A stretch of DNA of 38,574 nt from contig JACCXF010000318.1 in assembly GCA_013697295.1 (NCBI GenBank), forward strand, positions 1-38,574, written 5' to 3'. Origin of the DNA: Actinomycetota bacterium. Lineage in GTDB: Bacteria > Actinomycetota > CADDZG01 > WHSQ01. This document shows, piece by piece, positions 17,783 through 26,881 of this stretch; position 1 is the stretch's first letter, and each line of letters starts with the position of its first letter. Made by a program: the position numbers and the translations under genes. The notes under the pieces were generated by a model that worked only from the letters and a program-made list of their open reading frames with translations, was not told the DNA's origin and did no database searches.

Positions 17783-18913
17783 CTAGGAGAGCCTCACCGG
17801 CATGAGTAGGTAGGTGAAGCTCTCGTCGTTCTCGGCTCTGAGGATCGCCGGCTTCAGTCCATCTCCGGTCTCGAGAACGAGTCGCTCGCCCTGGATCGCG
17901 GAACCGCCGTCGTGGAAGAACTGGGGGTTGAACGCCATCACCATCGGCTCGCCCTTGTACTCGGCGTCGATCACCTCTTGCCCCTCACCAACATCGGGTG
18001 TATGTGCCGAGATCTCGAGCTCGTCGCCGAGCTGCATCTTCACGGGCATGTTGTTCTGCGCGAGCAAGCCGACCCGCTTCACGACTTCGAGGATCGCCTC
18101 ACGATCGACCGTCAGTTTGTTCTGGTAGCCCTCGGGGATCAGCTGGCGGTACTTCGGGAACTCGCCTTCGATGAAACGCGACCCGATCACGAGTTGCTCG
18201 GAGGAACCCTCCGGCGGCTCGACCGTGAAGACGATCAGGTTCTCCTTGACCTCCGCTCGCACCAGCCCTCCGGATTGAAGCGCACGGGCCAGCTCCGCCA
18301 GCGTTCTCGCCGGCAGTACCACGTTGCGCGCGTCCGCGGTGCCTCCTTCCACCGCGATCGTCCGCACCGCCAGCCGGTAGGAGTCGGTGGCCGCGAGGGT
18401 CAGGTTCCCCGATTCGATCTCCCATAAGACACCCGTTAGCACCTGGCGGCTCTCGTCGCCCGACGCGCTGCGCACGGCTTGGGAAAGAGCGATCGCGAGC
18501 GCGCTCCCGTCGACCTGGACGCTGATCGATCCCTCTTCCTCCTTGCGCTCTTCGAAGGGCAACGCCGGGTAATCATCCGGTGCGAGGGCCTTGACGCGGA
18601 ACTGCCCGCGCCCCGAGCCGATCTCGAGCTCACCGTCCCCCGTTGCGAGGCTCACCTGCCCGGCGGAGAGACTCCGCGTCATCTCGCCGAACAACCTGCC
18701 GGGAACGATCGCCTTGCCGGGCTCATCAACCCCGGCGCGAAACGCAGTCTCCATCGTGAGCTCGAGGTCCGTGGCGGCGACGCGGACCTTGCCCTCTTCG
18801 GTTGCTTCGATCCGGAGTCCCGATAGGACCGGCAGGGTGGCGCGGTTCGAGATCGCCCGCGACGCGAACTGCACTGCCTCGAGAAGATCGTCTCGCTCAC
18901 AACGGAACTTCAT
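17783..18913 (-). CDS. dnaN: DNA polymerase III beta sliding clamp
   Basis: MKFRCERDDLLEAVQFASRAISNRATLPVLSGLRIEA…ESFTYLLMPVRLS; position between dnaA and recF. Confidence 0.97.
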   Translation of the reverse strand: MKFRCERDDLLEAVQFASRAISNRATLPVLSGLRIEATEEGKVRVAATDLELTMETAFRAGVDEPGKAIVPGRLFGEMTRSLSAGQVSLATGDGELEIGSGRGQFRVKALAPDDYPALPFEERKEEEGSISVQVDGSALAIALSQAVRSASGDESRQVLTGVLWEIESGNLTLAATDSYRLAVRTIAVEGGTADARNVVLPARTLAELARALQSGGLVRAEVKENLIVFTVEPPEGSSEQLVIGSRFIEGEFPKYRQLIPEGYQNKLTVDREAILEVVKRVGLLAQNNMPVKMQLGDELEISAHTPDVGEGQEVIDAEYKGEPMVMAFNPQFFHDGGSAIQGERLVLETGDGLKPAILRAENDESFTYLLMPVRLS

Positions 18914-19171
18914 TTCGTGCCTCCGATCTCGTAACCCCGCGTCTCTACTCTAGAGGGGTTGTTTTCAACGGGGTTGGTTTCTAGTAAATAGATCTTTCTC
19001 TCTGTAGTACTAGTAGGGGCTGTGGAAACGGTGGACAACCAATGTCGGGGCTGGTAGAGGCCTGGATCGGGTTCTGGATAAGCAGGGGACACAGGGTCGC
19101 GTAATCCCCAGGGCCGAGTCGCCGAAGCCGGCGAGGGTCCTTTGTCCACGGGTTCGAGGAGGTCATCGGAG
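18914..19171. other. oriC: Putative oriC (dnaA-dnaN intergenic region) with DnaA-box-like sites and AT-rich unwinding element
   Basis: AT-richer GGTTTCTAGTAAATAGATCTTTCTCTCTGTAGTACTAGTAG (18976-19016), then TGTGGAAAC (19021-19029), GGTGGACAA (19030-19038), TCTGGATAA (19073-19081), TTGTCCACG (19142-19150) and TTATCCCCG at the dnaA stop. Confidence 0.8.
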
Positions 19172-20593
19172 TTATCCCCGTGTGGCCCGTTGACGGATGC
19201 GCGTAGTGAGCTCCCTGACCTGTTCGTAGGCACTTTCTCTTTCTTGCATCTGATGGCGGATCTTGTTGGTGGCGTGCACCACAGTGGAGTGATCCCGACC
19301 GCCGAAACGCTCACCGATCTTGGGGAGAGAGAGATCGGTGAGCTCGCGACAGATGTACATCGCGACCTGGCGAGCGTTCACCAGGGGCCGGGACCGCGAG
19401 GACGATCGGATCTCGTCGGGCGTGAGATCGAAGTACTCGGCGGCGAGGCTGATGACGAGGTCGGGGGTCACGCGGGCCTCGGCGGAATCCGGCAATAGAG
19501 ACTGAAGCACACCGTGAGCTAGTTCGAGCGTCACCTCAGAGCGGGTGAGGGATGCGTACGCGGCGACTCGGATGAGCGCTCCTTCGAGCTCGCGGATGTT
19601 GGTTTGGATGCGGCTCGCGATGAACGACAGGACATCGGCTGGAACGGTGAGCCGCTCTGTTTCTGACTTGCGTTGGAGGATGGCGAGACGGGTTTCGAGA
19701 TCGGGCGGCTGGATGTCGGTGATGAGGCCCCACTCGAAACGCGTTCGAAGGCGTTCCTCGAGCGTGGAGATCTTCTTCGGAGGACGATCCGAGCTGATCA
19801 CGATCTGGCTCGTGGGGTGCAAGGCATTGAACGTGTGGAAGAACTCCTCCTGGGTGCGCTCCTTGCCCTCGAGGAACTGGATGTCATCGATGAGAAGAAG
19901 GTTCGCCGCGCGATACCGGCGGTGGAAATCGGGGATCGTGCGTCGCTGAAGAGCGAGGATGAACTCGTTCATGAACTGCTCGGTTGACACGTAGCGGACG
20001 ACCAAGCCCCCGTGGAAGTCACCGACATACCGGCCGATCGCGTGGAGTAGGTGTGTCTTGCCAAGGCCTGCTCCCCCGTAGATGAACAACGGGTTGTAAG
20101 CCTGGGCGGGGGCTTCGGCGACCGCCAGTGCGGCGGCATGAGCGAAGCGATTGGACGAGCCGATCACGAAGGAATCGAAGTTGTACTTCGGGTGGAACGT
20201 GGACGAGTCGTCGAGGGACGGAAGTGGATCGGGTGACGTCGGGGGCACCGAGTCCACGAGGACCTGCTCGTGGTCGTCGTCTGCGTTGGCGTCGCCGGCC
20301 ACTAGAACCACGTCGAGGTCGCGGCCGGCGGCGCGCGAGATCTCTTCACGCAGCAGGCCGAGATACCGGGCTTCAACGGACTCCTTCGCGAACGGGTTGG
20401 AGACCTCGAGAACGAAGGTGGCCCCGTCGATCCCTTGAGGTCGAGCCCCCCTGAACCACAGGGCGAAGTTGCCCTGCGAAAGGTGCGCCTTCACCCGTTC
20501 CGAGGTGCGCCTCCAGATATCGTCGGCATCCTTGCCGGAGCCCGTTGTGATCTGTGTGTCGTCCTGCGCGTCCGCCCCGGTCAGACTGCTCAC
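19172..20593 (-). CDS. dnaA: Chromosomal replication initiator protein DnaA
   Basis: [55 protein letters not shown]…[20 protein letters not shown] start at 20593 (TTG one codon upstream also possible). Confidence 0.97.
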   Translation of the reverse strand: MSSLTGADAQDDTQITTGSGKDADDIWRRTSERVKAHLSQGNFALWFRGARPQGIDGATFVLEVSNPFAKESVEARYLGLLREEISRAAGRDLDVVLVAGDANADDDHEQVLVDSVPPTSPDPLPSLDDSSTFHPKYNFDSFVIGSSNRFAHAAALAVAEAPAQAYNPLFIYGGAGLGKTHLLHAIGRYVGDFHGGLVVRYVSTEQFMNEFILALQRRTIPDFHRRYRAANLLLIDDIQFLEGKERTQEEFFHTFNALHPTSQIVISSDRPPKKISTLEERLRTRFEWGLITDIQPPDLETRLAILQRKSETERLTVPADVLSFIASRIQTNIRELEGALIRVAAYASLTRSEVTLELAHGVLQSLLPDSAEARVTPDLVISLAAEYFDLTPDEIRSSSRSRPLVNARQVAMYICRELTDLSLPKIGERFGGRDHSTVVHATNKIRHQMQERESAYEQVRELTTRIRQRATRG

Positions 20594-20624
20594 CAAGGAG
20601 TCCCCCCCTCGCTGTCGCTTCGCT

Positions 20625-20751
20625 GTTATCCACAGGCGGCATGGCCCGCGGACCTTCGTGTCCCGAGCGCGGTCCTGAGGATCGTCGGGCGGGGAGCGGG
20701 TGCCGAGCAACGCGCACCGAAGTCAACAGAGATATCCACACCTGTGGACAA
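20625..20751. promoter_or_regulatory. DnaA-box cluster in dnaA-rpmH intergenic region
   Basis: TTATCCACA perfect (20625-20633); ATATCCACA (20732-20740) and TGTGGACAA (20743-20751) head-to-head with a 2-nt spacer. Confidence 0.75.
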
Positions 20752-21042
20752 TGCCGTCTTCTGCAGCACACGTCGGTTCGCCGAGAGTATCGGGGGGAAG
20801 TGCCGCAACCCCGCCCCCCTCGGGGGCCGGGCCTGAGACAGTGACCATCCTACGCGGCCCCTCGTCCCGCCCGTCAAGGGGAAGCGAGCATTTCCTGCGC
20901 ACCGCCCCCCGAACGGCGGTTTAATGGGAGAAACGCGATGCCGCTATACTTCGCCGGCACCTCCAAACGCCCCCGTGATTTCGCGACCATGCAATTCGGG
21001 TCGGCGCGGTGGGTTGATCGTCGAGCCTCGGGACGTGACTTT

Positions 21043-21180
21043 ATGACAAAACGTACATACCAGCCCAACACCAGGCGTAGGAAGCGCAAGCATGGTTTTC
21101 GCGCCAGGATGAAGACGCGTGCTGGACGGGCGATCCTCAAGAACCGGCGAGCCAAGGGTCGCTCCCGGTTGTCCGCCTAG
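21043..21180 (+). CDS. rpmH: 50S ribosomal protein L34
   Basis: [45 protein letters not shown]. Confidence 0.98.
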   Translation: MTKRTYQPNTRRRKRKHGFRARMKTRAGRAILKNRRAKGRSRLSA

Positions 21181-21200
21181 GCGGGCGACTTCCCGGTCCC

Positions 21201-21527
21201 ATGAGATCGATCCCGAGGCTCAGAACGGCTGCCGACTTCAATCGCGTCACCAGCTCCGGACGCCGCTCCCGGCGCGACGGGCTGGTCGTGTTCGCGGCCT
21301 CGGCCCCCGGCACGCGGGTTGGGTTCGCGATACCGCGGTCGGCGGGCACCGCGGTCGAGCGGAATCGGGCGCGTCGCCGGCTGCGAGTGCTGGCCGCGAA
21401 GCACCTCGGGCCCGGCTTCGACGTCGCCGTCCGCGCCGAGTCGTCGGTGGTGACCGCCTCCTTCCAAGAATTGGAAAGTTGCTTGGCTGGGGCCCTGCGG
21501 GAGCTCGGAGCGGGAGCGCCTTCATGA
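21201..21527 (+). CDS. rnpA: Ribonuclease P protein component
   Basis: LRTAADFNRVTSSGRRSRRDGLVVFAA…VGFAIPRSAGTAVERNRARRRLR; between rpmH and yidD. Confidence 0.95.
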   Translation: MRSIPRLRTAADFNRVTSSGRRSRRDGLVVFAASAPGTRVGFAIPRSAGTAVERNRARRRLRVLAAKHLGPGFDVAVRAESSVVTASFQELESCLAGALRELGAGAPS

Positions 21528-21760
21528 CCCCGCCGGCACGGCTTCTGGCCGGCGCTATCGCCCTCTATCGTCGCTTCGTCTCGCCCTTCCTGCCGCCCAG
21601 CTGCCGCTATGAGCCCAGTTGCTCGGCGTACGCCCTCGAGGCGATCCGCCTCCACGGGGCAGTACGGGGCTCGGTCATGGCGCTGCGGCGGGTCGCCCGG
21701 TGCCATCCGTGGGGCCCCGGCGGCATCGATAGGGTTCCCGTGCGACGGGCCGCGCCGTGA
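21524..21760 (+). CDS. yidD: Membrane protein insertion efficiency factor YidD
   Basis: MTPPARLLAGAIALYRRFVSPFLPPSCRYEPSCSAYALEAIRLHGAVRGSVMALRRVARCHPWGPGGIDRVP; ATGA-type overlap with rnpA. Confidence 0.96.
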   Translation: MTPPARLLAGAIALYRRFVSPFLPPSCRYEPSCSAYALEAIRLHGAVRGSVMALRRVARCHPWGPGGIDRVPVRRAAP

Positions 21761-22695
21761 CCGAATACTTCAAGATCTTCGGAACCGCCCTGGCCGGTTT
21801 CTACGCCCTGATCCCGAGTTTCGGGCTGGCGATCATCTTGCTCACGATCCTCGTTCGGATCGTGCTGCTCCCGCTCTCGATCAAACAGACGAAGTCGATG
21901 CGCGAGATGCAGCGGATCCAGCCCGAGATCAAGAAGCTCCAAGCCAAGAACAAGGGCAACCGCCAGAAGATGAACGAAGAGCTCATGGCCCTCTACAAGG
22001 AGCACGGGGTCAACCCGCTGGGGGGCTGCGCTCCGCTGCTGCTGCAATTCCCGGTGCTGATCGGGCTGTTCTACGTCATCCGGGACCCGGAGAAGTACGT
22101 GTCGGCCGCCACGAGCCTGGCAGGAGATCTCACGAGCCAGAAGCTCGCCGTCCATCAGTTCCTCGGTATCCGCCTCGACTGCTCGTCGTCCGCCGCCATC
22201 TCCGGCGCCGACCCCTCGAGCGTCGGCCAGGTGTGCGGCAGCGGCGTGGTCTCGGCGTTGCCCTACCTCGTGTTTGTCCTGCTGATGGGCTTCACTACCT
22301 ACTACCAGCAGAAACAGATGCAGGCTTCGAGAGGCCCGGGCGATCAGCAGCAGCAGCAGATGCAGATGATCATGCGGATCATGCCCCTCATGCTGATGTT
22401 CTTCGCCTTCACGTTCCCGACCGGGGTCGTCCTGTACTGGCTCACCACGAACGTCTGGACGATCGCCCAACAACGCCTGATGATCCACGGCCGCCCGTCC
22501 TGGCTGGGGGGTTCTCCGGACGCAGCCCCCGCCCCCGTGCCGAAGAAGATCGCGCCCCAACCGGGGAAGGGGAACTCGAAGAAGGCGGCGCTCCAGCCCG
22601 GGGAATCGAAGAAGGTACCTCCGAAGCGCGCGGCATCGGGTGGCAAGTCATCGGGCGGGACCCGCCCGTCTCCGAACAGGAAGAAGAAGCGATGA
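21757..22695 (+). CDS. yidC: Membrane protein insertase YidC
   Basis: SFGLAIILLTILVRIVLLPLSIKQTKSMREMQRIQPEIKKLQAKNKGNRQKMNEELMALYKEHGVNPLGGCAPLLLQFPVLIGLFYVI. Confidence 0.97.
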   Translation: MTEYFKIFGTALAGFYALIPSFGLAIILLTILVRIVLLPLSIKQTKSMREMQRIQPEIKKLQAKNKGNRQKMNEELMALYKEHGVNPLGGCAPLLLQFPVLIGLFYVIRDPEKYVSAATSLAGDLTSQKLAVHQFLGIRLDCSSSAAISGADPSSVGQVCGSGVVSALPYLVFVLLMGFTTYYQQKQMQASRGPGDQQQQQMQMIMRIMPLMLMFFAFTFPTGVVLYWLTTNVWTIAQQRLMIHGRPSWLGGSPDAAPAPVPKKIAPQPGKGNSKKAALQPGESKKVPPKRAASGGKSSGGTRPSPNRKKKR

Positions 22696-23342
22696 GCGAT
22701 ACGGGGACGCCGCTGGAACCCGAGTCGAGCTCCGAAGCGGTGCCGACCGCCGATGGAGCCGCTGGCGAGCAGGTTGTCACCGGATCCACGTCGCCTGCGG
22801 AGGCCGGATCCACAGCACCGGAGGAGGTCGGATCGACAGCGCCGGCGGGGGCCGAACCGACCGAACCGGCCCAGTCCGAGGAACCGGCAAGCCTCGACGA
22901 CATCGCCGCGACGGCCCGGGAGTTCGTTTCGGGATTGCTCGAGGCCTTGTCCCTCGAGGCGACCGTGGACGCGTCGGTCGAGCCGGATCGTGCCGTGATC
23001 GAGGTGAACGGCACCGACCTCGGGGTGCTGATCGGCCGTAGGGGGCAGACCCTGGACGCCCTTCAGGAGGTCACCCGTACCGCGGTCCAGCGCCGGCTCC
23101 GCTCGCGCGTCCGGCTCTTGGTAGACGTCGAGGGCTACCGCTCGCGCCGCCGAGCCTCGCTGGCCGAGTACGCCACCGCCATGGCCACGCGCGCCAAGGA
23201 GCGGGGGACCGAGATCGAGCTCGAGCCCATGAACGCCTACGAGCGAAAGATAGTCCACGACGCCGTGGCGGACGTCGACGGCGCCTCGAGTTTCAGCGAG
23301 GGCGAAGAGCCCCAGCGGAAAGTGATAGTCCGCGGCGAATAG
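22692..23342 (+). CDS. khpB: KhpB/Jag family RNA-binding protein (KH and R3H domains)
   Basis: FVSGLLEALSLEATVDASVEPDRAVIEVNGTDLGVLIGRRGQTLDALQEVTRTAVQRR… R3H ATAMATRAKERGTEIELEPMNAYERKIVHDAVADVDGASSFSEGEEPQRKVIV. Confidence 0.93.
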   Translation: MSDTGTPLEPESSSEAVPTADGAAGEQVVTGSTSPAEAGSTAPEEVGSTAPAGAEPTEPAQSEEPASLDDIAATAREFVSGLLEALSLEATVDASVEPDRAVIEVNGTDLGVLIGRRGQTLDALQEVTRTAVQRRLRSRVRLLVDVEGYRSRRRASLAEYATAMATRAKERGTEIELEPMNAYERKIVHDAVADVDGASSFSEGEEPQRKVIVRGE

Positions 23343-23400
23343 CGGTGTAAATCGAGAAAACATCCCTGACCAGGGAAAACTCTCCGATTACGCGGCCCTC

Positions 23401-23919
23401 GTGAGGCGCTGGGCCCCCCACCTGGATCTCGTCTCGCCGAGAGACCTGGAGCGCTTCGAGGATCGCCACATCGCCGACAGTCTCCGCCTCGTGCCGCTGA
23501 TGGACGACCTGCCGGAGGGCCCCTGTATCGACGTCGGCTCCGGAGCCGGGCCCCCGGGCATCCCGCTGGCCATCGTCCGCCCCGAGCGCCACTGGCGGCT
23601 CCTGGAGCCACGCACCCGCCGTGCGGGCTTCCTGGAGGAGGTGGTTCGGTCCCTGGGCCTGGCCTGCGAGGTGCTCCATCTGACCGCCGAGGCTGCGGCC
23701 GAAGAGGACCGGCTCCGGAGGGCCCACGTGCTTGCGACCGCCCGGGCCCTGGCGCCGCCCCCTGCGGCTGCCCGGCTGATCGAGCCGCTGGTGCACCCGG
23801 GGGGGATCGGCGCGATCTTCGTGGGCCCCGACGCCGAACTTCCCGCGAGAGCCGCTTTATGGACCACCGGGGTTGCTATCATCCGAATAGAGTCCCCCGA
23901 ACAGGGAATATCTGGATGA
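23401..23919 (+). CDS. rsmG: 16S rRNA (guanine(527)-N(7))-methyltransferase RsmG (5' end uncertain)
   Basis: HIADSLRLVPLMDDLPEGPCIDVGSGAGPPGIPLAIVRPERHWRLLEPRTRRAGFLEEVVRSLGL; between jag and parA. Confidence 0.9.
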   Translation: MRRWAPHLDLVSPRDLERFEDRHIADSLRLVPLMDDLPEGPCIDVGSGAGPPGIPLAIVRPERHWRLLEPRTRRAGFLEEVVRSLGLACEVLHLTAEAAAEEDRLRRAHVLATARALAPPPAAARLIEPLVHPGGIGAIFVGPDAELPARAALWTTGVAIIRIESPEQGISG

Positions 23920-24905
23920 CAACCACCACGAAGAGTGTCCCGGAAGCCGATGCCTGGAAACTCCTGGAACAACGGCCTCTCCCTTCGGACCGCGCCCGCA
24001 TCATCTCGATCTCGAACCAGAAGGGCGGCGTGGCCAAGACGACGACCGCCATCAACCTTGGCGCCGCTCTAGCGCTCGAGGGCCTGCGTGTGCTCGTTGT
24101 GGATGTGGATTCGCAGGCCAATGCCACGACCGGTCTCGGTCTCGACCACCGGTCGCTCGAACGGTCGACCTACGATCTGCTCATCGAAGGCACGCCTCTG
24201 GCCGAGATCGCCGTGCCGACCTCGGTGGATGGGTTGCACTGCGCGCCGGCCTCACTCGACCTCGCGGGCGCCGAGGTAGAGCTCGTTGCGATGACCCAGC
24301 GAGAGCTTCGACTTTCGGAAGCCTTACGAGACGCGCGTGGCGAGTACGACTTCGTATTCATCGACTGTCCCCCGTCGCTCGGCCTCCTGACGCTCAACGC
24401 CCTTGCTGCGGCCGAGGATCTGATCGTTCCGGTGCAGTGTGAGTACTACGCCCTCGAGGGCCTGGGACAACTGCTGGGTAACGCGGAGCGCGTACGACGC
24501 GCGCTGAACCCGGGTTTGCGGATCGCAGGGTTTCTTCTGACGATGTACGACGCGCGCACGAAGTTGTCCAGTCAAGTTGCCGACGACGTGCGAAGTCATT
24601 TCGGTGATCTCGTTCTCGCAACCGTGATCCCGCGCACCGTCCGTTTGTCCGAAGCGCCGTCTTTCGGAGAACCGGTGGTGACTTTGGATCCGACCTCGCG
24701 CGGATCGATCGCGTATCGTCTCGTCGCGCGCGAGCTGATCGCTCGTTACGGGTTGGAGCAACGCGTCGTCAAGAAGCGGCCGGAGAACGCACCTGTGCCG
24801 GCCACCCCCGGCCCGGGTGGACGAGGCTACGGCGTCGTTGCGCCCGAGCCCGAGGGCCTCGACCGAGCGTGGCCGCGAACGCAACCGTGGATCGCAGCTT
24901 CGTGA
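23916..24905 (+). CDS. parA: Chromosome partitioning ATPase ParA/Soj
   Basis: IISISNQKGGVAKTTTAINLGAALALEGLRVLVVDVDSQANATTGLG deviant Walker A; ATGA overlap with rsmG. Confidence 0.96.
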   Translation: MTTTTKSVPEADAWKLLEQRPLPSDRARIISISNQKGGVAKTTTAINLGAALALEGLRVLVVDVDSQANATTGLGLDHRSLERSTYDLLIEGTPLAEIAVPTSVDGLHCAPASLDLAGAEVELVAMTQRELRLSEALRDARGEYDFVFIDCPPSLGLLTLNALAAAEDLIVPVQCEYYALEGLGQLLGNAERVRRALNPGLRIAGFLLTMYDARTKLSSQVADDVRSHFGDLVLATVIPRTVRLSEAPSFGEPVVTLDPTSRGSIAYRLVARELIARYGLEQRVVKKRPENAPVPATPGPGGRGYGVVAPEPEGLDRAWPRTQPWIAAS

Positions 24906-25801
24906 AGCGCAAGGGCGGTCTCGGGCGCGGCCTCGACGCGTTGCTTCCTCCGCAGACAGCCGCTACGGACGAGGCCGATCCCAGGCTGCGACACGTTCCA
25001 CCGGAGTCGATAAGCGCCAACCCCAGACAACCCCGAACGGTCTTCGACGAGGAGTCGATCGCCGAGCTGGCAGCATCGATCGGTGAGTTGGGCTTGCTCC
25101 AGCCGCTCCTGGTTCGCCCGACGGAGGATGGTGGCTACGAGCTGATCGCGGGCGAACGTCGACTCCGCGCCGCGCGTCGCGCCGGTCTGGTTGAGGTGCC
25201 GGTCGTGATCGTCGAGACGGACGACCGTGGATCTCTGGAGCGAGCACTCGTCGAGAACGTTCACCGCGAGGATCTGAATCCGATCGAGGAAGCGGCCGCA
25301 TACCGACAACTGCTGGACGAAGGTGGTTTGACGCAGCAGGCGCTCGGCGAACGTCTCAACCGTAACCGCGTCACGATCAACAATGCCCTGCGTTTGCTCG
25401 ACCTTCCGACGTCCATCCAGCGGCTTCTCGTCGAACGTCGCATCACCGCGGCGCACGGTCGGGCTCTCCTGGCGCTCGATCGCAGTCCTTTCACCGAGCG
25501 GCTGGGGCGTCGCGTTGCGGAGGAAGGCCTGTCGGTCCGCGACACCGAGGAGCTCGTCCGGAAGTATCAGTCGATGGCGTCCGGGTCGGACACTCCTGCG
25601 CTAGCTCGCCCTCAGAACGCCCAGCTGATCGAGGCCCAGCGACGGCTAACCGATCATCTTCAGACACGCGTCAGGGTCGATCAGTCCAAACGCAAAGGGA
25701 AGATCGTCGTGGACTTCAATTCACCGGATGAGCTCGCGCGGCTTACGTCCTTGATCCTCGGGCACGACCCCACGAACGTGTCGACGGTCGTCCCCGACTA
25801 G
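24902..25801 (+). CDS. parB: Chromosome partitioning protein ParB/Spo0J
   Basis: KRKGGLGRGLDALLPP…ANPRQPRTVFDEESIAELAASIGELGLLQPLLVRP…LIAGERRLRAARRAGLVEVPVVIV…ENVHREDLNPIEEAAAYRQLL; GTGA overlap with parA (in-frame alternative GTG at 24869). Confidence 0.96.
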   Translation: MKRKGGLGRGLDALLPPQTAATDEADPRLRHVPPESISANPRQPRTVFDEESIAELAASIGELGLLQPLLVRPTEDGGYELIAGERRLRAARRAGLVEVPVVIVETDDRGSLERALVENVHREDLNPIEEAAAYRQLLDEGGLTQQALGERLNRNRVTINNALRLLDLPTSIQRLLVERRITAAHGRALLALDRSPFTERLGRRVAEEGLSVRDTEELVRKYQSMASGSDTPALARPQNAQLIEAQRRLTDHLQTRVRVDQSKRKGKIVVDFNSPDELARLTSLILGHDPTNVSTVVPD

Positions 25802-26881
25802 TCACTCCTCGACCTCGTAGTAGTCGCGGATCGCATTCGTGATCGCATCCGCAAGGACGCTTCGAAAATCCGCATCTTCAAGCATCTTCGCGTCGGCGGG
25901 GTTACTGATGAACAGCGGCTCGATCACAACCGCCGGCATGCGCGTCTCTCTCAGGATCCGATAGGCGCGGGCGTGGCTCCGGCAGTTGCGCAAGCCCATC
26001 TCCACCAGTCGCTCCTGCACCTTGTCGGCCAGCAGCTCGCCGCCTTTCGATCGGGGGAAGTAGTAGGTGGACGCCCCTTCGGCAACCTCGACATCGTGAG
26101 AGTTGAGATGCAGGGAGACGAAGATCTCTGCGCCGAGAGTGTTAGCGCGGGTGGCCCGCTCGGTCACTCCGGGAGCCTCGGTCTCGGTTCTCGTGAATCG
26201 CACGCGTGCCCCGGATGAGGCGAGCTGTGCGGCCAGCCGGTTGGCGAGCTCCCAGCAAAGGTCCGCCTCGGACGCGCCCAGAGGATTCACCTCGCCTTTG
26301 TCGTCACCGCCGTGACCGGGATCGATAACTACGACGGTTCCGTCGAGGCCTTTGCGTTCCGTCCGCTCGAGTTCTTCTCGCAGAGGGGCGGCCGTCGACG
26401 GACGATCGGCCCGGAGCCCACTGAGAGCGGCGTTCGACCGGCCCCCGAAGATCCCGTCTTCCGCGATCCCGTACTCACGCTGAAACGCACGCACCGCGCG
26501 ATCGGAGTCGCGCCCGAAGATCCCGTCTTCGCGTCCGGCGTCGAAACCCAGGGCGTTCAGGCGAGCCTGAAGGGCAAGGACGTCGTCGCCGCGCAGAAGC
26601 GGGATCCGCAGATAGAGGACGCGATCTCCCAGCCTCCAGCCTGCCTCTACGAGTTCGCTCCAGGTGTCCCGCCCAACGATGCCGTCTGAGTTGATGTTCC
26701 GCTGCTGTTGGAAGAGGCGCACCATCTGCTCGGTGCCGGGGCCGAAATAGCCATGCACGTCATCGATGCGGAACCCAAGGGCTCGGAGCCGCGCCTGAAC
26801 GTCCGCCACCTGTTCGGATCGGTCGCCCCCTCGGATGATCGACGGGCCGGCTGTGGCGCCGGCGAAGCCAGCCGGGGTCAT
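25802..26881 (-). CDS. N-acetylmuramoyl-L-alanine amidase (Amidase_3) with two N-terminal peptidoglycan-binding repeats, CwlM-like
   Basis: Two PG-binding-1 repeats (QVADVQARLRALGF…GPGTEQMVRLFQQQRNI; DVLALQARLNALGFDAGREDGIFGRDSDRAVRAFQREYGI), then VVIDPGHGGDDKG…SLHLNSHDV…VVIEPLFISNPAD. Confidence 0.92.
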   Translation of the reverse strand: MTPAGFAGATAGPSIIRGGDRSEQVADVQARLRALGFRIDDVHGYFGPGTEQMVRLFQQQRNINSDGIVGRDTWSELVEAGWRLGDRVLYLRIPLLRGDDVLALQARLNALGFDAGREDGIFGRDSDRAVRAFQREYGIAEDGIFGGRSNAALSGLRADRPSTAAPLREELERTERKGLDGTVVVIDPGHGGDDKGEVNPLGASEADLCWELANRLAAQLASSGARVRFTRTETEAPGVTERATRANTLGAEIFVSLHLNSHDVEVAEGASTYYFPRSKGGELLADKVQERLVEMGLRNCRSHARAYRILRETRMPAVVIEPLFISNPADAKMLEDADFRSVLADAITNAIRDYYEVEE

